Shown: in pieces, positions 1-12,688 of the stretch
Layout of the letters: each line of letters opens with the position of its first letter
Numbering within the stretch: position 1 is the stretch's first letter
Source of the DNA: Chaetorhynchus papuensis
Lineage: Eukaryota > Chordata > Aves > Passeriformes > Rhipiduridae
Direction of reading: 5' to 3'
Assembly (NCBI GenBank): GCA_013396525.1
Contig: VWYX01000286.1
Span: forward strand, 844,391-908,390
Length of the DNA stretch: 64,000 bases
Made by a program: the position numbers and the translations under genes
The notes under the pieces: generated by a model
What the model was told of the DNA's origin: nothing
What the model saw: the letters and a program-made list of their open reading frames with translations, nothing else
Databases searched by the model: none

Positions 1-697
1 GAATACCCACCAAAGAGCACTGCAAAGGACTAACCTGGAAGTGATGAGCAGGAAGACAACCAGACCACCACAGCTATATTCTACCCCTAAAAAGTTTGCT
101 AACGAGAGATGCACCAGTGTGCTGGGGGCCTCCCTGTTCTCTCCCCAAAGGAGGAGGAGGAGGATTGGGGTTATTTTGAAGGACAGCCACTGAGCACAAC
201 CACAGGGGTGTACTGGGAAGGAGGCAGGGCTCAGATTCACAGCCACCACCTCCCTCTGTCCGCTGAGCCTGGAAGAACTTGGAAGACGTGCCCACATGAT
301 GTCATTACTGGGTTGGTGTCTAAATAAAGGAAGCTTTTTATAGAATTTCTCACTGACAAACTTATTCCGGTAAACCCCAATAGCCAAGACGTCAAGCAGA
401 AGGGAAGGAAAAGGGAAAACAATACCCCATAGCCTTGTTGGGGCCTGAACAGGTGGGTGGCGTCTCAGGAAAGAAACCTAAACAACCTAAACAAATTTAC
501 TCCTTCTTACCTGTGTGTTGGATAAAAAGCACAGGGAAGAGCAGCGTGCAATGTAAGGGAGATGTGCTTTTACACCATCTGTCACAAGGACACACAGCCT
601 ATTTTGGCATCGGGGTAGGGGGGAAAAGGATGAAGATGAGGAGAGAGAATAGTGAGAGAAAAAAAAACTTTGCTTAAAGAGAGTAAATAAAACATAC

Positions 698-755
698 TTC
701 CATGTCAGAGGGGTTTTCCAGCTTCACATTAATCATGTGGCAATTAGTGTGCTTC
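698..755 (-). CDS. Candidate minus-strand exon, unrecognised
   Basis: A 58-nt segment lies between the acceptor GTTTGCTTTTAG and the donor TGGAA|GTATGT. One frame is open (KHTNCHMINVKLENPSDME), starting after a phase-2 intron. It is short, so it could easily be chance. Confidence 0.17.
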
Positions 756-854
756 CTAAAAGCAAACTGGGGCGTCCTGCATATTCAGAAGACTCTTGGC
801 TGCAAATGCCTTAAGCTCAAATCATCAGCAAATACCATTTGCTGGAAGTTCCGA

Positions 855-875
855 AAACAAACAAACAAACAAAAA
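855..875 (+). repeat. (AAAC)n microsatellite
   Basis: Short tandem ACAA/AAAC units. Confidence 0.7.
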
Positions 876-3101
876 TTACAAACCAAAAAAAAAATCTAAC
901 AAAAGGAAAGCAAAGTGTTCACGTATGCCCTGCCTGCATGTCATCCTCTTCTCCCGTAACTCTTCATCATTTCCACAACACTACGGAGCAGTTTCCCTCC
1001 CTCACTCCGTTCCCAGTGCATCTTCAGCTGGGCATCCACATGGAGAGCAGTTGCAATAGCCCGGTGACTCATGCTGCAGTAATGTGGGTGGGAACTGCTC
1101 CCATGCCCAGCTCCTAAGGACACAGCCTTTTATGGTATTTTTAGCGTGGAAGCCGTTGTGGTTTGTAGCACTTTGCCTTCTGTCTTTCAAGAAAAGAGCT
1201 CACGTTCCCCCGGGCTTCAAGGATGCAACGGTGGAGCCCAGGCAGGTGATGAGCAAGCCAACCCTGGAACTTCCACACCCAGCCACGGTAGGGATGCTCA
1301 AGGATGTCACACTGCGGCCAATCCACAGGCTCTCCCTTGGGAGAGCATCACCCTGCAACCTCCAAAGAGTGAGGCATGCGTGTCACTTGTTCTGTGGACG
1401 CCTTAACTACTGCAGCCCAATTTTGTAAGGAGTCATTCCCTGTGCCCCCCGAGTCCTAACCACCCTGTGGCAATACACTAACAAGCTCATCCTGGCAAGC
1501 CACCAGACATACAGTTTCTACCCTTGATGGGCTGCCGGCATATGAAAAGCTGGCAGGTCCCATCTGTCTTCCCTCAATTAACTTAAGACTACATCTCTCC
1601 AGAAAGCAGAAAATAAACTCTGTAGGGTTTCTACTCCATACAAAATGTAGGTAAAATGGGGCAAGAGGTTACTAGGAGAAAGCAGACAGGGGTGTTACAC
1701 TGAAACCAGGTTAAAAGCATCAGGCAGAAAAGTGGCAGTGGCAGAAAAGCCACTCTCCCGGCTTGAGGACCACAACATCATCTGCTGTAGAAGAGAAAGG
1801 CATGAAAGTTTCTGCATCCCAAATCACAACTCCAAACAGCTAGTGATTTTAGTCCTTTCAAAGTTATTCAGTTAAAGAGGAAACTAAATTATAATCTGTA
1901 CATGCCTAAGAAGTCTAGGAGAAAAGCTAGCAGGATAAATGAAAAGGCAGTAATCAATCCTCCTGACACAAGGCCACTGACATTAAAGCTATTTTTTGAT
2001 TCCTTCTGAAATTCCAGTGAGCTCTGGAAGGAGGCAGCCTACTAGTTGGACCAGATCATTGACAGGCTGCCCGTACAGACAGATTTCACCAAGTGGGAAG
2101 CACCAGTGGAGAGCTGCTCTGAAGTGACTTCTCAGGTATGAGAAACACAGTGAAGGGGAAGTCTGGGGGAGGTTTTGTAGGCAAGCACTGCACAGCCCAC
2201 AACATACCTTGGAGGTGAGCCAACAGCAACAGAGGAAAAACCCTCCAGCCCTAATGCAAGTTTAAAGGTCACTCAGTGCATCGCCCTGGGCACAGCAACC
2301 CCCAGCATCTGCCAAACAAGATGCCTCACACCAGGGGGACACCAGGGCTCCCTAGACAGACCAAGATGGAATCTTTTGCTCCTCGAGTAGATGAAATATG
2401 TTTCCAAGTTTAGGACGTCTTCCTGCTCTTAGATAACAGATCAAGATTACAGAATTAAAGTTTAAAAAAAAAAAAAATCATGTGAAAGGCTCCATCCTGT
2501 TCAAAGGAATACAGTGCTTTTCCTGTGGTCTTGCCCTAAAGACCACAACATCACACTCGATTACTATCCCATCTTATTCCTAAATCCTGCACAGCCAGTT
2601 TGGCCATATGAGAGCAAACTGAGCTCTGCCTTGCCTCATTTCTCATTAAACTGCTAACTACACATGGCAGTGGCTGTTTAAGAGGCAGGCCAAGTTACTT
2701 AATTTTCATTATCCTTTACTTGGATCAACACTATGAAATCTGAGTAAAAAATAAAAAAAAAACCAGGAAGGAAAAACCAAAAGGAACAGAATAATCAGCC
2801 TAAGCCTTCTACAGACAGAAAAGGAACACATCCAAGCCTGAACTGAGGTTTACATATCCTACACTAGACAGACCTCTCTGTATGAAGCCTTTAGTTCTCA
2901 AAACCTGCCATCTGCACTCCTGAGAAAGTCAGGAAAAGGAGGAAATGCCAGTTTGCCCCTGCATGCTCAATTCTGCAGTTGCTGCTGGCAACATGGTACT
3001 GCTCTGACCCTGGTGTGCTTGCAGACCCCAGGGACCCTGCCCCATGAGACCACCTGCCTGCCCCCACCTCCAGCTGTGCAGTACACCTGCATTTAACTTA
3101 C

Positions 3102-3161
3102 TTTTGGTACTCTGGCCCACAAACAAAAAAAGCTTTCCCAGTCAGCAGGTTGTCTGTAAAC
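3102..3161 (-). CDS. Candidate minus-strand exon, unrecognised
   Basis: A 60-nt segment lies between the acceptor CCAGTGCTTTTAG and the donor CAAAA|GTAAGT. The open frame reads FTDNLLTGKAFFVCGPEYQ with phase 2 at both ends, and the upstream in-frame TAG is removed by the acceptor. It is phase-compatible with the candidate at 22.4 kb, but there is no homology I can name. Confidence 0.18.
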
Positions 3162-6100
3162 CTAAAAGCACTGGATACCGATTCTTACAGAGCAACAACT
3201 TTCCTTAATGCAGAAGTCAAGTGGTGCCAGCACAGCCTGGACATGGATGCACTGGTGCTTGGATGCATCCAGACTTTGCAGTGGATGGTATCTTCAAAGG
3301 AGCAAGTCCAGATAGTCTCCAAGTGCTTGCAGCCCTCTCTTTCTCCAGTGGGTGTCCCAGCGACCATCCTGCCATACACTTCCAGAGCTGGAATGCAGCT
3401 TCCCCTTGGAGCAGACCAGACTGTGGCTTGCTGCGATGGCTGTGGGAAGAGATGGATGCATTTCTCCCCCTCCTCATGGGGAAAGGGCTCCCTTTAAAAG
3501 CAGGCTGCAGAGGATGTGAGGCAGATGTGCCTCTCCAGAGGAAGAGGCACAGACTTAAAGCATTGGTTAGCTGGAGATTGCAACCCTGGCTCCACTGAAA
3601 CAAATGTGAATGCTGCTAATGAATTTACAATGCAACTCAGATTCCCAGCGCTCTTCACACAAGGCCCATCTGAGCTAGCATGTAATGTTTGCTGAAAAAG
3701 CTGAGCTTTACCAAGCTTCAGTTCCTTATGAGTTTTCCATGCTCATCTTCTCACTTCCCCCTCTCAAATTTGCAGATGGGTTTAAGGACAGCAGCTTCTG
3801 CTCTGGACTCTTCTCAAAGCAGTTTGCATCATCAGGGTCGAGCATGATGTAATGACTACAGGAACCCTTGCAGGGGAAAAGAAATAATTCAAGAAATTAC
3901 ATCCTTCACAGGATCTGCAGATGGTGTGTTCCTCTCAGCAGTACCAAAATTGCTTAAAGGACAGTAGGAGCCTCCCAGGAGGAGATGCAGATATTGCCAT
4001 CACAGCCAGGTGAAAAGAAGGAGGCAGTGGACCATGACACAGGTGGTGTTTAAAACAGACCACCCACTGTTTTACAGGAAGGGGGGGAGAAAAAAACAAC
4101 CAAAAGAAGCATCTTCAGGACCTATTACTTTCACCAGTCCTTTGCAGGGCCACAGCCTTCAGCTAAGGATCTGCTTAGCTGGAACCAGTCTGCAAATTAT
4201 ATAGTAACTGGAGGCTTTAAAAGCCTTGCAAGAAAATGCAATAAGATAAATAAAAATCAGCTGGGCAAGTTCTGTCTGACAACTCATTTTCTTTCCCATC
4301 CAGTACATGGCCACGTGGAGAGACGTGGTATGAATCAGCCCATTTTGGCAGCACAAGACAAGCCAGGATGCATCACTGCTCCAGTACATGGGGAACACCC
4401 TCCAAAAGGCTCTGTTTACCCAGCAGGAGCCAATGCAATCCCTACACAAAGACTGTAAGTACATTTAAAGCTCAAAAGTAATCTGAAACAGGTCCATTCT
4501 CCCCTCCAACTCCACAAATACAATCCAAATTGGGTCATCTCGTAACAATAAATGAATGATACTCACTTAAGCCTCTGCTACACTGCTGACATAATCTAGG
4601 TCCTTTCATTCTCCTTGTACTGCAAGTACTAAAGATGCTTTTGTACATCCTCTGAAGTACTCCATTTAAAAAACCATGGTAACTAGGGCACCACATTCAG
4701 CTGCTCTCGGAAAGAAAAAGCATTCCCCTTCCCTCTCAATAGGCTCTTGGGAGGCTTGGACAGAAAAACATTGCCTAATTCAAACTCAGGTCCACCAGGA
4801 TGGCTGGAGTTGGGTGCTGGGGATAGGGTGAGCATGACTACTGGGTACCTCTTGGGTCTGTGGTGTGACAAACACCAGTAATGACACTGCATGTGGGGAA
4901 AGAGAGCCATTACCTGTGTCCTGCATCTAAACAGCACCCAGAAGTCCCATTTTAAGTCACCAAGTTGTGCTGCACAACTGCAGCATTCAATAGGAAAACC
5001 ACTGTATTTTCTTTAAAAGCTATTGAGTGCTCCTAAATATCTCAGGTTCTTTTTGGGAGATGACAGGATTATTCAGTTTCAGTACTTTAGCATGACAAGG
5101 ACTAGAGGAACCAAGAAACAATTTTTTCTGTTATTTTTGCATGGCAGTAAAAGTTTAAGGGGTTTTTGTGTTGTTTTATTTCTCACTCATCCTGAATTCC
5201 TCGGAACTGTGAACTTCCCTGCATGGCAGCTTTTGAAGTTTGCCTGCTGGCACCAGAATCCTCCTCCTTTCTGAAATGGAAACATTCCGAGATGTGGGCA
5301 CAGACATCAGATGGAAAGAGCAGGGCAGCTCCCACTAAAAAAGCCATTTACTAGGAAAAAACCACCATCATAAAAAAGGGACATTTGTCTAAAATGGAAG
5401 GCCCATTATTTATATTTTTAAAAAGAAAAACATTCATTTAAAAAAACCCAGAAGACATGCACTAGCACCAGAAAGTCTAACAACTTTAACATGACCTAAC
5501 TGTTTCACTATTCTGTATATACAATTTTAGCAGACTTTTTCCAAATCCCACTACATACTGTTATGGAGCCACATTCCAAGATTTAGGGTTTTAAAAATAG
5601 AAGCCTTTAACCACAACATCTGCAAAAGTACCTTAAAAAAAACCAAAAAGAATCTCTTTCAAGTTCTATCCTGTTATGGAGGCCATTCCCCAACTGATGC
5701 ACAGAAGCACTTTGAGCTTCTCTGTAGGAAGCAGCATCGGATTCAGGACAGTGTTGCTGCAGAGGACTTTGTAACAAAATTCATGCCTGTTTAAAAGAGA
5801 TACAAACTTGGGAGAAACCAGGCAGTTTTAAAGAACACATTCTTAAATGGGGAAACTGAGGCATGTAGTGATTAGCCAATTCCTCAAACAGCAAAAAATT
5901 TATTCCTTCTGGCTAACACTTTCATCTTTGCTAACACAGGCTGTCGTGGCGAGAGACACGAGAGGGTGAACTGAGGACAAGTGCAGCAGTTATCCTTGAA
6001 TTCCTGACTCTGCTCTTCACACCATCCACTGTTACTTTTCAGGAGGAAAACAGGAGAAAACTCTAAAAGGAAAATAAGACAACAGTTCGGGATAATGCTC

Positions 6101-9100
6101 TCAAACAGATAGGTCAGCCTAGCTTGTGTGGGACATGGGCCCATAAAACCAGGTACCAGCACACCTGGCTGCCTTGAGAGACATGCAAAGAATGAAGGTG
6201 TTCAGAGGCTAAAACACTGTACCCTTATTTCTGAATATATGGGAATTGTATTAAAAAGAGTATTACAACTTACATATGCAGCAAAGAGTAAAAGCTAAAA
6301 TAACAAGGGGCTTGCATGGGATGCCCCCATTGTCACATTTCAACATGTGCAACAAATAAGTAGGTTTTTTATAGCCAGTGTTTAGCATTGTTTTGTTGCT
6401 ATTTTTCTTGAGACTCTAAGAGCCCTCTCCTCCATATGAACCTCACAGGACGAGAAAAAAAAAAATAGGAGAAGCTCTGGGTATTGCTCTGGCAGGCCTC
6501 TCCTCATTTAGGCTTTTGAAGGTGGAAATTTGTTATGGGAATTAATGAAGGGAATTAACTCTGGAGCCTGCTGCTCCCTGCCATCTCTCCTGGGATGAGT
6601 ACAGCAGCTCCTGGCTGCACTCCCTCATCTCCACTGCGGGTGAGGCAACTGGGAAGTCTGCTCACAGTCAAGTTTATGAATGTTTCAGCAATTGCCTCCT
6701 CCTTCGAGTAGCTGCCCAAAAGCTTACCCAAGCCCGGGCCTTCTGCCACACCATCCGGCTGCTCTAACTAATGAGCTCCTCTGTTTGTAAACCCATGCCT
6801 TGACAGACATTCTCTGTCACGTGGGCTCACAACACTCACACAACCACAGATGCTCCCTGCTCCCAACCTGCTGCAAGGCTTCTCCATCCCCTGCACCTTG
6901 GGGGACAACAGCCCCTTGACTTCAGATTGACAAAGGCTGGCAGTCTGCAGGCTCTGCTCCAGCAGGAGGGCAGAGTGTCAGAACTACGTTCTCCAACAGC
7001 GTTTTACTGTGCTTTGCAAAGCCAGACTGTGCCAAGTTTCATCTCATGGTGGGAGGACACATGGACACACTATGCCCCACAGAATTTTACCTCCCAGGAC
7101 CACTGATGCCAACTACACTGTGGCAAGTCACCTTGCTTAATGCATAACATCTGTCACCTTTGGTCCAGGCTCTGCTCCTCTCTTCAGGGGAAGGATATGT
7201 CCATGGCACAACTCAACTTGAACAGCAGAATTTTGGTGCAGTGTTGCCACAAGCTTCTTCAGGAACACAGAAGACCAAAGAAAGCTACTTGCATTTGGAG
7301 CAAAAGACAGAGAAGTCTGCAGTGCTTTGTTGTAGCATAAGAGAAAACAGCAACCAAGTGCTTTTTGGAGAGCAGATGACAGCTACCTGGTTCTGCTGCT
7401 GTTATTCCTAAAGAAACACCGGTCACGTTCTGGTCACAGGTGAAGAACAAATCCTGCATGCATAGTGAATACAAGTCTCACAGGAAACTATGACAGGTAC
7501 TGTGGGACTACCAAAAAAAGCGGGAGGAAAGAAAACATCTCGCCAAGCCATCAGCATCTGATCAGGCAGGCAGCATATGATCAGCCAGGCCTCTGGTCAG
7601 ACCCATCATCAGTTAGTCATCTTAGTGATCGGGAGCCCTTGCCATGGACAAAGGTCCTTCTCAATCTAATACAGGAACAGGCACCAGAAGATGGGGAGAG
7701 AGTTTCAAGGAAATTCCATTGGAAAGAGAAACCAAGACACACGGGAAAGTTTCACCAAAACCACTTACCACACAGTTTTTACTCTATCGCTGTTGATGGA
7801 TCTCCAATCCTCCAATATGGACCAGCACAGAGAAAACATAAGGCTTAGCAGAGAAGTAGAGATCTGTAGGCTTAACTTCTGGCCTGCTCCCTTCCTCACC
7901 TCGAGCAAGAGCTGGCAGAGCTTTCCCATTGTCCCCAAACGTCCATACCAAGCAATACCTCTATATGCACAACACAGAAATCCATAGACATTCAAATATA
8001 AATCTTTGCTGAGGGGAGATCAGAAAAACCTACAGCCAACAAAGGAAATTAAGCTGCTATTAAGTGTGCTACCTTTTGTGGAACACAATGATCAATTCGC
8101 TGGGTGCATCATTATTTCCATCAAGCCATCTCAAGCAGTGGTGCTTATGTACAGGAACCTGTGAGCTGGGCTTTGGATGTGTGGATTTTTCTATGCACAT
8201 GGACAACAACTCTGGAAAATTTTAGGAAATGGGGCTGGTTATTTTCTTATCACAGCATTAGGAAAACTGAAACAAGTTCATTTGCAGCTTTCAGGACTTT
8301 AAACTAAGTGAATAAATGGAGAGAACAGCCAGCTTCTGTCTTTGTCTAGATGAATTGCTGAGATCATGCCGTTAGCTAACATCACTCTCACTTCGTTTTT
8401 GGCTGGAGAGGCAGACAGTGCAAAGGGGTGTCCAGTTACAGAATGGAAACACTGATAAATTGCCTAAAGTTTTAGCAATAAAATAAATGCAAGATGTGAA
8501 ACAAAAATGCCTGCTGAGTAATAGATACGGGGTCATGTGGGCATGTTTCTAAATTCCTTCTCTTCGGTATGTTCAACAACTCTTCCAGCTAGAAGCACTG
8601 AATGCTTTTGCAACTAAGTCTGCCATTGCTCTATTTTCTCTTCAATTAAAGGCCAGTTCTAAACCCCTTCGAAGCATCCACAAAGCATTTGCCTAAATTC
8701 AGACTCCAGAGCAGCACAGTCAAAGCAGACAGTGGATCATCACGAAGTATTAAGCTGTGGGCACCACAAAAAAAGGTACCTGTGTACTGAGGCAAGAAAG
8801 AAAACAATTGCAGGACCCACCGGTGTCATGCAAACCACGTTAGGAGCAAAGAACAATTTTCACAGAGAAAGACCATGAGACAGCAGATAAAAAAAAGTCA
8901 ACCAGAAGGAGGAAATACTTCTTCCAAGCGACCCACAATTGCACTGTGACATGTTCTGCTACTCAGAGTGAGCTATAGAAAGTATCTGCAAAGTACCATG
9001 GAAACTGCAGGAGGACAACACCGGTGCAGCTGTTAAACCTAGAGACTCCTCCTTCCCTGAGGATCCACTCTGGCTGTCACCAGGGGAGGGGATACCTGTC

Positions 9101-11445
9101 AATCTGGGCCTTGGCTGGAGTCAGTGTGGCAGGTCTTCCACTCCTGAGCTACCACACATGGGCATTACAGCAAAGCTGGGAGAGGTTTGGGCTCCAGCAT
9201 TTAAACCCCTTGACCTGGCATCTTAAGAGACTGTCTCTGACAGGGCTCTGAAAGACAAGCAGACTGAGAGGGGATCACAGATTCTTCCAGCTGTTTTTGC
9301 AGAGAACAACCACCACCTGCTCTTTCCTGGGCAGGGGATTCAGAGGGGAAATGTTTTCTCTGGTGCAGAGCCCCAAACAGTGAGACACAGCATGTCCTGT
9401 CTTTTCCACAGCATGTCACTCCGAAACAGAAGCTGCAGATGTTCAAACAGACAAGAACAAATGCAGTCCTTCATCAATCAAAGGGCAGCTCAAACTCCAG
9501 GACTGAGATCCCCCAACGCATGGCACAAAATTTATCCAGCCTCTACAACCATCAGCCCATTAGAAAAGACACACACTCTCATGATAAATAGGCCACAAAC
9601 TTTACAGAAGAAATTTGAGGGCAAGAGGCATCTCCACCTTCTTGAACATCCCTACCACACAGACCACTGCAATCTTAGATGTTGCAACAAGCAGACAGTG
9701 CTTACAAAACTCTTGCGCCACCTGACACGAGAAACTTCCAGGAAGATGCAGCAGGATCTCTACACCACAGCTTTCCCAGGCACACCAAACCCTTCCAAAG
9801 CCATTAATTGGTAGCTGATGCTGGAAGGCTGTGAAAATCAGTGCACTCACAAGGAACGCCACACTGCTGAACTGAAGGAGTTTTAAGCCACTTTACTCCT
9901 GCACTTCTCCTCAGGCAGCTGAATGACCAGGGCACTGTTTTCAAGCTGTTCCTCTGTTTCACTAAGTATCCGAGTCAAAACCTGGCACAAACAAACCTGC
10001 CAGGGTGGCTATGGGTGTGTTTTTTCTCCAAAACTAAAATATCTTTCATTAACAGTGGAAACATTCATGGCAGGGAGGAAGTTGATCCACTCGACTCTCA
10101 GGCTGCTCTGTCTGTCAGAAGATGCATGAACACAAGGTCGAGGAAACAGGTTAATGGCTCACACAGAGGACACCTCTATCTCTTGAACCAAGAGCAGATC
10201 CAAACCCTGTAACACAGAGCAGAGATCCTTCTCCTTGTAGCAACCAACCCTCCAGAACACATTAACAACAACAAAATCAGACACATCTCTTCTTCTGAAG
10301 GTTTTTTAGCCACTTCTGCTTTGAGAGAGGAAATCATAAGGACTTTATGCAGATCATTCAACTTGTCCTCCAAGCCACAGCAGCTTGTCAGCATTCTGCC
10401 TGGATGTCACACTGCATGTGCACATAAAAGGAAGCATTTGCTCACTGCTGTAGCTACTTTCCAACCAGGCTGACAAAATGCTTGTTTCTTTGCACTCCTC
10501 CTGTGCTCCCTATCCTAGGCAGCTGCTTCAAGCATTCACGCACACTATGAGCACTGAGGTACTCTCACACCAGGTTACTCATTTCTGACTACAAGAAGCC
10601 AAGGATTTTAAGGTACTAAAATGATGTTACCAAAATTTCATGAGGATTCTCTCACCAGTTGCTGGTTAAATAAAAAACTGAGCTCTGTGGACATTGTGGA
10701 TGGTAATAATGAGAGTGATGATCACAATTAAAAACTGTGGGCCAGGCCTCTCTCTCTCTCCAGAGAGAGGTGCAGATAAACAACATGGCACTAACCAGCA
10801 GGGACCACTCAGCAAAGGGTGTGAAACCCTTTGCTACTGGAAAGGTGCATACAGAAACATGTTATGCTTTGGGGCTGACAAATCCCTGGACTGAGAAGGT
10901 TAAAACCAGGACATCCCATCAATGGGGTCTGTGCATTCATGGTCCCCCAGCTGTGAGAAAATGAGAGCTGACAGCAGTGCCAATACAAGCAGTCTGTCCT
11001 CGCTCCTGTTCACTAGGTTTATGTGCCGACGATGCAGCCTGTGGGCACATTATACTCCCTCTTTGTATTTGGCATCCAGCTAAAACAACCCTTTCTCTTC
11101 TTTCTTCTCTCACCTCAAACCAGTTGGGCTTCTGGCAACTAGGAGAGTAACCAGAACAAATAGTCCTCCTGCTCATGTGCTTGCAGGGATGCATCCTTAA
11201 CCCATCATTACAAATTCTACAGTAATAAAAACACTAACCTAAGCATCGCTGCCTTGTGCCAGACTTTCAGGTGAACCAACCCATCTCAGCCTGAAGTGCC
11301 CTGTGGACCAGGGCTCCTACCCTGTTGCTATGGAGAGATGCTCATTCAGAGTGGCCAAACAAGTCCCTCAGCACTGCCACAAACTGGTGCCACACTCTCT
11401 GCTTTACCATGCAAGGCGAAAATAGAGGCCAATGCTGGGACAAAG

Positions 11446-11479
11446 TTTCCTTCCTTCCTTCCTTCCTTCCTTCCTTCCC
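11446..11479 (+). repeat. (TTCC)n microsatellite
   Basis: Eight uninterrupted TTCC units. Confidence 0.95.
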
Positions 11480-12589
11480 ATAATACCTCTCATTGCATCA
11501 AAAACACAGAGAACAGAACAAGAGCTGCCCTGGAGAGGTGCATCTCAACTCTTTTAAGTAGAGCAAGACCAGAGTCTTGGCCTTCTTGCATACTAGCTCA
11601 GCCTCATCGGCCACTTCTCATCACCCAGCCTGCTTTTGCCTAGGATAGCACCATAGAACCATCTGCATCACCATCAGACTATAAAGTACCTGCCATCTCC
11701 AACCTGCAGATTCCTGGCCAAAACAGCAACCCTTTGGAACAGTCTCTGATTACTTGTTTTTTCCTCCCTCACCTATATCAGTTCATCTGAATACAGATGC
11801 TTCCTTTGTTAGTTTTGGTTTCTGTTTTGTTCGGAGGTTTGCTTGCTTTTCTTATTTGAGCTGCTCTTAACAAAAAGCCCAGCTCCGGGCACCGCGTGAC
11901 CCGTGCATTAGGAAGGCTGGCAGATTGCTCTTTTTTGATCTGCTAATACAGCTGATTTTTTTCCTCTTCATTTCCAGGGAAGGTGAATAGCTCAGACCCT
12001 GGGAAAGAGACACAGCAATTACATTTACCTCAGACCAGCAGAGCATTTTAGTGCAGAGCTTGCACTGAGCTGGTGCCCTCCAGCATCTGCTCTGTAGACA
12101 AGAGCACACCAGGGGACAAGCTCACTCAAATGAGGAAAGCTGACAGCTCCTTGCCTCTTTGCTGAAAAGGGTATCTCAAAAATCCTCTCAAGAACATCCA
12201 ATAAGCCTTTGCCTCCCTGCAACTTTCATAAATGGCAATTCTGAATTTGGAAGGAAAACAATATGTAACTGAAATTAATCCAAAGACTTCTCTTTGTTAG
12301 GGTCACATTTCCACACAAAAGGAGGTGATTGCCCAATTTACAGATCAACGCAGCTTTATAGAGTTCTCAGTAAGCACAACCACTGTGACTTTTCAAGTGC
12401 AGTCCAATATCTAATTCATCATTAGCTACATTCATAGTTAGGTATAAATATGGATTTATACATCTACAAGTGAGGCTTTGCATAGGTAAAAATTCACATG
12501 GTATACCTTTTGCAGGGTGTTCTTATCAATAAATTAATCATATTTTCATGTGTACAACTCCAACTATTAAGAAAGCACCAGGCATCTTA

Positions 12590-12688
12590 TACCTGGTCTA
12601 GTGGAAGGTGTCCCTCCTTATGGCAGGGGAGGTGGATCAGATGATCTTTAAGGTCTCTTCCAACCCAAACCACTCTGATTCTATGATC
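12590..12688 (+). mobile_element. CR1 LINE 3' tail fragment
   Basis: The sequence contains ACCTGGTCTAGTGGAAGGTG, a following GATGATCTTTAAGGTCTCTT block and an ATTCTATGAT-type terminus, the hallmark of avian CR1 3' ends. Only about 100 bp remain, 5'-truncated as is usual for CR1. Confidence 0.9.

Larger units (their letters stand above)
1..12589. other. No confident gene; AT-leaning intergenic or intronic sequence
   Basis: Apart from the tentative minus-strand segments and simple repeats listed separately, I see only short unrelated open frames, A-runs and ordinary unique sequence. Confidence 0.6.

Noticed and set aside
9380..9814. 144-codon plus-strand frame
   Set aside because: Basic and Ser/Thr-rich with no domain, and opposing frames overlap it; judged chance.
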